A DNA stretch of 64,000 bases from Opacimonas immobilis (GTDB lineage Bacteria; Pseudomonadota; Gammaproteobacteria; Enterobacterales; Alteromonadaceae): NCBI RefSeq assembly GCF_048282545.1, contig NZ_CP182485.1, positions 1,798,001 to 1,862,000 of the forward strand, read 5' to 3'. Within the stretch, counting starts at the first letter, position 1. Each line of letters opens with the position of its first letter. Below the pieces are notes generated by a model. It had not been told where the DNA came from. It made no database searches and worked only from the letters and a program-made list of their open reading frames with translations. Made by a program: the position numbers and the translations under genes. Of the stretch, positions 9,280 to 15,523 are shown piece after piece.

Positions 9280-10026
9280 ATGCAACACATCGCCATTGAA
9301 CAATATGGGCATATTCTAACGCTTACCATCAATCGCCCAGACAAAAAAAACGCACTCACCAGAGACATGTATTTGAGTCTGGCCAATGCCATCAATTACG
9401 CCGGACACGATGAGGACGCTAGGGTCATTATTATAAAAGGGACTGATGGTGTATTCACTGCGGGCAATGATATGCATGATTTTATTTCTGCGACTCAGCA
9501 AACCGATGCCGATGTCAATGAAACCGAGCAGTTCATGCGTGCGTTGATGGAATGCGAATTACCAATTATTGCGCAAGTAGAGGGCCTTGCGATTGGAATC
9601 GGGGCAACGTTATTGCTCCATTGTGATTTTGTTTATTGTTCGCGTAACACTATCTTGAAAACCCCCTTTATCAATTTAGGCCTGGTCCCAGAATATGCAT
9701 CAAGCTACATCATGCCGCGCTTGATGGGACATGTAAAAGCATCTGAGTGGTTGTTGTTAGGGGAATCTGTCACTGCTGAATCCGCGAAAGACATGGGCAT
9801 GGTGAACGAAGTACTAGAAACAGAAGCGCTACAAGCAAAAGTCATGCAAACGGCGCAAAAACTCGCAGACCTGCCACAAGCGGCACTCAGACAATCTAAG
9901 CGATTAATGAAAGCGAATACCATCGCGGTGAAAGATCATATGTACGCTGAGCTCAAAATTTTTATTGCGGCAATGCAGTCCGAAGAGGCTAAACAGGCAT
10001 TTGACGCATTTGTACAACGAAGTTAG
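9280..10026 (+). CDS. enoyl-CoA hydratase/isomerase family protein
   Basis: Crotonase-fold protein of 248 residues, cytoplasmic. The oxyanion-hole segments are visible: FTAGNDMHDF near residue 65 and the glycine-rich EGLAIGIGATLLLHCD near residue 105. The LVPEYASSYIMPRLMG block carries the glutamate at the isomerase-type position. Family members hydrate or isomerise enoyl-CoA in fatty acid or aromatic degradation; the exact substrate is not readable. RBS AGGA is about 9 nt before the ATG. It stands alone, and its stop codon overlaps the tail of the small lipoprotein gene on the other strand. Confidence 0.88.
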   Translation: MQHIAIEQYGHILTLTINRPDKKNALTRDMYLSLANAINYAGHDEDARVIIIKGTDGVFTAGNDMHDFISATQQTDADVNETEQFMRALMECELPIIAQVEGLAIGIGATLLLHCDFVYCSRNTILKTPFINLGLVPEYASSYIMPRLMGHVKASEWLLLGESVTAESAKDMGMVNEVLETEALQAKVMQTAQKLADLPQAALRQSKRLMKANTIAVKDHMYAELKIFIAAMQSEEAKQAFDAFVQRS

Positions 10027-10118
10027 AAATATGATTTAAAGCTACCGCCTTCGTTGTCACCGCAACCAACAGCCAACACCAATACCGCACAAGCAGCCCA
10101 TAATTTAATTAATTTCAT
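10023..10118 (-). CDS. very small putative lipoprotein (31 aa)
   Basis: An unlisted short frame reads MKLIKLWAACAVLVLAVGC, then GDNEGGSFKSYF, then stop. Lys residues, a hydrophobic core and a lipobox-like LAVGC ending make a typical short lipoprotein signal, with a mature part of only about 13 residues. An in-frame ATG 15 nt upstream (10133) would give MDKTR before it but sits against the cysK terminator. AAGG directly precedes the chosen ATG, which is close for a ribosome site. It lies downstream of cysK on the same strand. The function is unknown; it resembles small lipoproteins of the entericidin or LptM size class only in layout. Confidence 0.45.
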   Translation of the reverse strand: MKLIKLWAACAVLVLAVGCGDNEGGSFKSYF

Positions 10119-10133
10119 CCTTGTTTTATCCAT

Positions 10134-10163
10134 AAAAAAAGGGAAGTAAATACTTCCCTTTTT
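10134..10163. terminator. terminator downstream of cysK
   Basis: Stem GGGAAGTA (10141-10148) / TACTTCCC (10151-10158), flanked by seven A on the left and five T on the right, so it can work in both directions. It separates cysK from the small lipoprotein frame. Confidence 0.8.
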
Positions 10164-10180
10164 ATCGACAGAAATATAAA

Positions 10181-11146
10181 TTACTGAACTTCTTCTAGGT
10201 CGCTGAACTCACCCGCAAACATTGGGCTAGATAAATAACGCTCGGTACCAGAAGCCAAAATAACAACAACAACTTTGTCTTTATTTTCTGGTCGTTCTGC
10301 ATAACGCTTCGCCGCAACAACGGCTGCTCCAGAAGAAATACCCGCTAGAATACCTTCTTCTTTCATTAGGCGCTTGGCCATTTCCATACATTCTTCGTTT
10401 GAAACTTGCTCCACTTCATCGACCAAATCCAAATCTAGGTTTCCAGGAATAAAGCCTGCACCAATACCTTGGATTTTGTGTGGGCCTGGAGTAAGCTCTT
10501 CACCCGCTTTGGCTTGAGTAATCACTGGTGAGTCAGTTGGTTCTACGGCAACGGTAGTAATCGCTTTACCTTGCACTTCTTTGATGTAGCGAGAAACACC
10601 AGAGATCGTACCGCCAGTCCCTACACCAGCAACAAATGCATCAATAGTACCGTCAGTGTCATTCCAAATTTCAGGCCCTGTAGTCTTCAAGTGAATTTCA
10701 GGGTTCGCTGGATTATCGAACTGTTGCAATAACACGAATTTTTCTGGATCCGTTGCAACAATTTCTTGAGCAGCAGCAACTGCACCTTTCATGCCTTTAG
10801 CTGGTTCAGTTAATACGAGCTTCGCGCCAAGTGATTTGAGTAGTTTACGACGCTCTAAAGACATCGAGCTAGGCATAGTCAAGGTAAGAGGGTAACCCTT
10901 GGCTGCAGCAACAAACGCTAAAGCAATACCAGTGTTACCTGAAGTTGGCTCAACCAGCTCTTTTCCTTCAGTTAACACGCCACGTTTCTCTGCATCCCAA
11001 ATCATATTTGCGCCAATACGACATTTGACAGAGAAAGAAGGATTTCGTGATTCGATTTTTGCATAAACGTTACCGCTGGTTACGCGGTTTAGTTTTACAA
11101 GTGGAGTATTACCAATGGCCAAAGCGTTATCGTCAAATACGCGCAT
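10181..11146 (-). CDS. cysK: cysteine synthase A (O-acetylserine sulfhydrylase)
   Basis: Makes L-cysteine from O-acetylserine and sulfide with PLP, in the cytoplasm. The 321 residues match CysK. The PLP lysine is K41 in NPSFSVKCRIGANMIWDAEK, a form typical of enterobacterial-type CysK. The substrate loop EPTSGNTGIALA and the phosphate-binding GVGTGGTISGV are intact, as is the C-terminal ILAGISSGAAVVAA segment. Transcribed away from the MoxR gene; the shared gap carries overlapping dyads that may be an operator. Confidence 0.95.
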   Translation of the reverse strand: MRVFDDNALAIGNTPLVKLNRVTSGNVYAKIESRNPSFSVKCRIGANMIWDAEKRGVLTEGKELVEPTSGNTGIALAFVAAAKGYPLTLTMPSSMSLERRKLLKSLGAKLVLTEPAKGMKGAVAAAQEIVATDPEKFVLLQQFDNPANPEIHLKTTGPEIWNDTDGTIDAFVAGVGTGGTISGVSRYIKEVQGKAITTVAVEPTDSPVITQAKAGEELTPGPHKIQGIGAGFIPGNLDLDLVDEVEQVSNEECMEMAKRLMKEEGILAGISSGAAVVAAKRYAERPENKDKVVVVILASGTERYLSSPMFAGEFSDLEEVQ

Positions 11147-11173
11147 AATGATTCCTTTTGTGGTTTGTGTCGG

Positions 11174-11225
11174 CCTAAATGCTCATTGGCTATTTAGGTA
11201 TATTATTCAGTTATACCTATATAAT
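11174..11225. promoter_or_regulatory. overlapping dyads in the cysK/moxR divergent gap
   Basis: Two perfect inverted repeats share one arm: CCTAAAT (11174-11180) with ATTTAGG (11192-11198), and TAGGTATA (11195-11202) with TATACCTA (11212-11219). A TATAAT hexamer at 11220-11225 abuts the second. The position between divergent genes suggests an operator/promoter zone. The binding protein is unknown; CysB would be one candidate because of cysK. Confidence 0.45.
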
Positions 11226-11307
11226 TTATCACAGCGTTGTTTTTTTAAAGTACTCTTTCGTTATAAGATAGACGCATTAACAATAAAATTACAATCTTGA
11301 GGCGGAT

Positions 11308-12144
11308 ATGAAGTTTACTGGAACAGATAATTACATTGCGAGTGACGAATTACAACTTGCGGTTAACGCTGCCATGCTCTTGGAAAAACCGTTATTAGTA
11401 AAAGGCGAACCGGGAACAGGGAAAACCATGCTCGCGGAACAATTAGCTCAAGCGATGGATGCAGAGTTGTTTCAATGGCATATCAAATCTACGACTAAGG
11501 CTGTACAAGGCTTATATGAATACGATGCGGTGTCTCGCTTACGCGATTCACAGCTCGGTGATGACAAGGTGCATGATATTGCTAACTACATCAAAAAAGG
11601 CCCATTGTGGTGTGCATTCACAAGTAGCAAGCGCAGTATTTTATTGATTGATGAGATAGATAAAGCGGATATCGAGTTTCCCAATGACTTGTTGTTAGAA
11701 CTGGATAAAATGTCTTTTTATGTGCCTGAGACGCAAGAATGGGTGAGTGCGCAGCAACGTCCGATAGTTATTATTACCTCTAATAACGAAAAAGAGCTGC
11801 CTGATGCGTTTTTGAGGCGCTGCTTTTTTCATTACATCAAATTTCCAACTGCAGATGAGCTTAAACGCATTGTCGATGTGCATTTTCCGAATCTCAAGCC
11901 ACGCTTATTAGAAACCGCCTTGGAACGTTTTTTTGCGGTTCGAGACGTACCGGGCATCAAGAAAAAACCTTCCACTTCAGAGCTGATTGATTGGCTAAAA
12001 CTTCTCGTAGCAGAAGACATTCCTTTGGAGGTGTTACAAAACAAAGATAACGCAAATGCAATGCCCCCATTATACGGGGCGTTACTCAAAAACGAACAGG
12101 ATATGCATTTGTTTGAAAAGCTCTTATTTATGGCCCGTCGCTAA
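11308..12144 (+). CDS. MoxR-family AAA+ ATPase
   Basis: AAA+ ATPase of 278 residues. Walker A is GEPGTGKT (33-40); Walker B is ILLIDEIDKAD; sensor-1 region is VIITSNNEKELPDAFLRR. MoxR ATPases act with von Willebrand A proteins as chaperone-like systems that mature enzymes or insert metals. The next gene, 14 bp downstream, is such a VWA partner, so the two form an operon. RBS GAGG precedes the ATG. The client enzyme is not evident from the neighbours. Confidence 0.9.
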   Translation: MKFTGTDNYIASDELQLAVNAAMLLEKPLLVKGEPGTGKTMLAEQLAQAMDAELFQWHIKSTTKAVQGLYEYDAVSRLRDSQLGDDKVHDIANYIKKGPLWCAFTSSKRSILLIDEIDKADIEFPNDLLLELDKMSFYVPETQEWVSAQQRPIVIITSNNEKELPDAFLRRCFFHYIKFPTADELKRIVDVHFPNLKPRLLETALERFFAVRDVPGIKKKPSTSELIDWLKLLVAEDIPLEVLQNKDNANAMPPLYGALLKNEQDMHLFEKLLFMARR

Positions 12145-12158
12145 ATGGAGTTTTCGGC

Positions 12159-13334
12159 ATGTTGATTGAGTTTTTTCTCACCTTAAAACAATATCAAGTA
12201 CCGGTGTCACTGCGAGAGCATTTGGATTTGCTGGATGCGCTCGACAAGGAGGTTGTCTATGCTGATTGGGAAGCTTTTTATCAGGTTTCGCGTTTGATTT
12301 TGGTTAAGGACGAAGCGCATTTTGACAAGTTTGATCGAGCTTTTGCACATTATTTTGAGGGAGTCAGTCAGCTCGAACTCTTTAGTGATGAATTACCTGC
12401 TGACTGGCTGCGCAAAGAGATTGAAAAGCGTTTATCACAAGAAGAACGAGACAAAATCGAAAAGCTAGGCGGTTTAGATAAGTTGATGGAAACCCTTAAA
12501 GAGCGTCTTGCCGAGCAACAAAAGCGCCATCAAGGTGGCAATAAATGGGTTGGTACGGGAGGGATGTCTCCGTTCGGTGCGTATGGAGATAATCCAGAAG
12601 GGATCCGAATCGGACAAGATAAAAATCGCAATTTCTCAGCAGTAAAAGTGTGGGATAAACGCGAATTCAAAAACCTCTCCAATGATGAACGCCTTTCATC
12701 TCGGAATATGCAAGTGGCGTTGCGTAAGTTGCGCCGGTTTGCACGAACTGGCGCTGCCGAAGAACTCGATATTGATGATACCATTGGCGCGACAGCAAAA
12801 AGCGCTGGTCTATTGGACTTGAAGATGCGTCCTGAAAGACATAACGCGGTAAAAGTGATTATGTTCTTTGACGTGGGTGGTTCGATGGATATGCATATTC
12901 AGCAGATTGAAGAACTGTTTTCGGCAGTGCATGCAGAGTTCAAACATCTGCGATATTTTTATTTTCACAATTGCGTCTATGAAGGAGTATGGGAAGACAA
13001 CTCTCGTCGGCGTAATGTCTTATCAATATATGAAATTTTGCGAACGTATGGTAAGGATTACAAATGTATTTTCGTTGGTGATGCGACCATGGGACCTTAT
13101 GAAATCACTTATCCTGGTGGCAGCGTTGAGCATTGGAATGAGCAAACCGGTGAATTCTGGTTACGATTGTTATTAAATCACTTTACCCATAGCATTTGGT
13201 TAAATCCACAACCTCACACGTATTGGGAATATCATCATTCAATAGATATTATTCGCGATATTATTGATGACAAAATGTATCCGTTAACGCTGGACGGTCT
13301 GGGGCAGGGGATTGCAAAGCTGTTACAAAAGTGA
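12159..13334 (+). CDS. VWA-domain protein (CoxE-like), partner of the MoxR ATPase
   Basis: 391-residue cytoplasmic protein. The N-terminal half is helical and charged (SLREHLDLLDALDKEVVYADW; later a run of E, K and R around residues 90-125). The C-terminal half is a VWA domain: MIDAS motif DVGGSMDMHI near residue 240, then a segment with FVGDATMGPYEI. The DxGxS form of the MIDAS is common in CoxE-like proteins. Paired MoxR/CoxE proteins help mature metalloenzymes such as CO dehydrogenase, but no such enzyme lies here, so the target is unknown. Confidence 0.85.
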   Translation: MLIEFFLTLKQYQVPVSLREHLDLLDALDKEVVYADWEAFYQVSRLILVKDEAHFDKFDRAFAHYFEGVSQLELFSDELPADWLRKEIEKRLSQEERDKIEKLGGLDKLMETLKERLAEQQKRHQGGNKWVGTGGMSPFGAYGDNPEGIRIGQDKNRNFSAVKVWDKREFKNLSNDERLSSRNMQVALRKLRRFARTGAAEELDIDDTIGATAKSAGLLDLKMRPERHNAVKVIMFFDVGGSMDMHIQQIEELFSAVHAEFKHLRYFYFHNCVYEGVWEDNSRRRNVLSIYEILRTYGKDYKCIFVGDATMGPYEITYPGGSVEHWNEQTGEFWLRLLLNHFTHSIWLNPQPHTYWEYHHSIDIIRDIIDDKMYPLTLDGLGQGIAKLLQK

Positions 13335-13574
13335 GCTATTTTTCGCTTACATTGATGCGTTTTCCAGTAGCGTTTATGGATACTTTGATACCTGTAAAAC
13401 GCTCTACTCTTAAATAAAATCTAATACATTCAATTGCATGTGAAAACTGTACTGTTTAGTTTTTTATACATGTTGTATTTTTGCTCCTGAGTTACCTGTT
13501 TTCATTCTTTGCTAAGTACATCGTTAAATGGGTGACTCTTTTTGTCTATTAAACAGTAAACTTTGGAGATAATT

Positions 13575-13841
13575 ATGATTCAAATCTCACTAGAACAATC
13601 TCGGAATGTTGTTGGTGGTTCAAATCCTGGAACAAGACGGAGAAATGCTAGAGGGTCTATAGGCAATGATCCTATTTCAAACACTACAGCTATGAATATA
13701 GGTGCTGGGCTGGGTGCATTTGGTACGATTATTGGTGTTATCCCAACTCCAATTACCTTTGGGATCGGCAGAGTACTGCAAATTGCGGGGGCAGCCGTTA
13801 CAGCAGGTGCGTTAGGCGATGGGCTAAAAGATAGTCAGTAA
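13575..13841 (+). CDS. double-glycine leader peptide, candidate class II microcin/bacteriocin precursor
   Basis: 88-residue peptide. The start is the ATG at 13575, seven bases after a GGAG ribosome site; a TTG twelve bases upstream in frame is less likely. The first 15 residues, MIQISLEQSRNVVGG, look like a double-glycine leader: hydrophobic residues at -12 and -4, an acidic residue near -8, and Gly-Gly at -2/-1. The predicted mature part is 73 residues with a basic head (NPGTRRRNARG), no cysteine, and a Gly/Ala-rich hydrophobic stretch with spaced glycines (NIGAGLGAFGTIIGVIP and QIAGAAVTAGALGDG). That layout is known from class II bacteriocins and microcins. No exporter is adjacent, so function is inferred. 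Confidence 0.6.
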   Translation: MIQISLEQSRNVVGGSNPGTRRRNARGSIGNDPISNTTAMNIGAGLGAFGTIIGVIPTPITFGIGRVLQIAGAAVTAGALGDGLKDSQ

Positions 13842-13906
13842 TTTATGTCACTCTGTGTCTACACTTAGTAGAGTGAGGCACTCTTAATTTATAGAGGAAT
13901 TAAAGT

Positions 13907-14140
13907 ATGTATATTGCACTTACTGTTGTTGCTTACATATCAATTGCTTATGGCATTAGTTTAAATGAAACAATCATGGGTATAAACAATAATGTATTTA
14001 AACTTGTGCTACTGATAGTTGCGCCGATGGATGTGTATTTTAGAGTACAACGAGAAGTTAGAAATATTGAAGCTAAATATCAAGCGTCAAATCCGACAGA
14101 GCCACAGTACAACAAGGTAAAATCTCGTCATCATCAATAA
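13907..14140 (+). CDS. small membrane protein, possible immunity partner of the double-glycine peptide
   Basis: 77 residues with two predicted membrane helices (about residues 2-19 and 31-47), then a charged tail with Arg/Lys/Glu (FRVQREVRNIEAKY). RBS GAGG lies 10 nt before the ATG. It begins 65 bp after the putative bacteriocin gene on the same strand, and small membrane immunity proteins often follow bacteriocin genes. I recognise no family. Its last 68 bp overlap the 3' end of the ferredoxin gene on the other strand. A role in immunity is inference from position and topology. Confidence 0.5.
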   Translation: MYIALTVVAYISIAYGISLNETIMGINNNVFKLVLLIVAPMDVYFRVQREVRNIEAKYQASNPTEPQYNKVKSRHHQ

Positions 14141-14336
14141 AAGCAAGGGGGTCAGTTGTGTAGTCGACCTCTCCAGAAATGATCTTACAACGACAGGCAC
14201 CACAAAATCCTTCTCGACAATGATATTCAATCGCGATGTTATGCGCTTCAAGGTCGTCTAGTAATGTGTCTTTAGAAGTAGAAAAGGCTGTGCCGTCACG
14301 CAATGTCACAACACAACCTTTTGTCGAATTACTCAT
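14073..14336 (-). CDS. yfaE: 2Fe-2S ferredoxin of the YfaE type, ribonucleotide reductase maintenance
   Basis: Plant-type 2Fe-2S ferredoxin of 87 residues. Cluster ligands are C40, C45 and C48 in CREGFCGACRCK and C75 or C76 in EILPCC. In E. coli YfaE supplies electrons to regenerate the diferric-tyrosyl cofactor of NrdB. It is the last gene of nrdA-nrdB-yfaE, 6 bp after nrdB. The C-terminus aligns in length with E. coli YfaE, so the stop at 14073 is sound despite the overlap with a plus-strand gene. Confidence 0.92.
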   Translation of the reverse strand: MSNSTKGCVVTLRDGTAFSTSKDTLLDDLEAHNIAIEYHCREGFCGACRCKIISGEVDYTTDPLAFIDDDEILPCCTVALSDLTLDI

Positions 14337-14342
14337 AAAGGA

Positions 14343-15473
14343 TCAGAGTTCAAACTCGTCGAAGTCTTCTGCCGATACTTCTGAATCGATTTGACCAACC
14401 AGATAAGAGCTTATTTCTGCTTCTTGTGGAGCAACTTGCACATTATCGGAATGTAGATAGTTGTTCATCCAAGGCAAAGGATTAGAGCTGATGTCGAAAG
14501 GCTGGCCTAGACCAATCGCAGCCATACGCTGATTCGCAATATATTCTACGTATTGGCATAAAATCTCTTCGTTTAAGCCAATCATCGAGCCGTTCGCGAA
14601 CAGATAGGCTGCCCATTGCTTTTCTTGCTCAACCGCTTTTAAAAATATTGCGCGAGCTTCTGCTTCACATTCTTTGGCAATTTCAGCCATTTCTGGATCA
14701 TCTTTACCTTTGGCCCATAAGTTCAAAATGTGCTGAGTAGAGGTGAGATGTAAGTTCTCATCGCGCGCAATTAGGCGAATGATTTTGGAGTTACCTTCCA
14801 TGAGTTCACGTTCTGCGAACGCAAAGGTACAAGCAAAGGACACATAAAAACGAATCGCTTCTAAGGCATTCACCGAGTTCATGCACAAATAAAGTTTTTT
14901 CTTTAGTTCACGCATGTTGATGGTAATTGACTCACCATTGATATCATGTGTGCCTTCACCGTGCGTTTGCCAAACTTGTGTGGCAAAAATCAAGTCATCA
15001 TAATATCTTGAAATGTCCGTCGCACGCTGTTTGATTTGTTCATTATCCACGATGTCGCCGAACACAGAAGATGGATCAGTAAACAAATTACGCAAAATAT
15101 GGGTGTATGAGCGCGAATGAATGGTCTCAAAGAACGACCAGGTTTCGACCCAGGTTTCCAATTCAGGAATAGAAATAATCGGTAAGAACGCAATGTTTGG
15201 GCTGCGACCTTGTACCGAATCTAATAGTGTTTGGTACTTTAGGTTCGAGATGAAGATATGCTTTTCAGCTTCACTCAGCGCTTGGAAATCCGCTCTGTCC
15301 TTGCTGACATCAACTTCTTCTGGTCGCCAGAAAAACGAAATCTGCTTTTCGATCAGCTTTTCAAAGATTGCGTGTTTTTGTTGATCATAACGCGCCACGT
15401 TGACTGGATTACCAAAAAACATGGGCTCGGCCATAAAATCGTTATTTTCTTGATTAAATGTTGTGTATCTCAT
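14343..15473 (-). CDS. nrdB: class Ia ribonucleoside-diphosphate reductase, beta subunit
   Basis: Radical-generating subunit of aerobic ribonucleotide reductase. 376 residues. The tyrosyl radical residue is Y123 in ETIHSRSYTHILRN. Iron-ligand segments are PEEVDVSKD, the Glu/His of ETIHS, and ARDENLHLTSTQHIL. The C-terminal acidic tail (SAEDFDEFEL) is the docking peptide for NrdA. It lies 50 bp after nrdA and 6 bp before yfaE, as one operon. Confidence 0.96.
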   Translation of the reverse strand: MRYTTFNQENNDFMAEPMFFGNPVNVARYDQQKHAIFEKLIEKQISFFWRPEEVDVSKDRADFQALSEAEKHIFISNLKYQTLLDSVQGRSPNIAFLPIISIPELETWVETWSFFETIHSRSYTHILRNLFTDPSSVFGDIVDNEQIKQRATDISRYYDDLIFATQVWQTHGEGTHDINGESITINMRELKKKLYLCMNSVNALEAIRFYVSFACTFAFAERELMEGNSKIIRLIARDENLHLTSTQHILNLWAKGKDDPEMAEIAKECEAEARAIFLKAVEQEKQWAAYLFANGSMIGLNEEILCQYVEYIANQRMAAIGLGQPFDISSNPLPWMNNYLHSDNVQVAPQEAEISSYLVGQIDSEVSAEDFDEFEL

Positions 15474-15523
15474 GTGATAGTACTTCTTAGTTTATCGTTA
15501 TCGTTGAAGCATGCAGACGCGTG

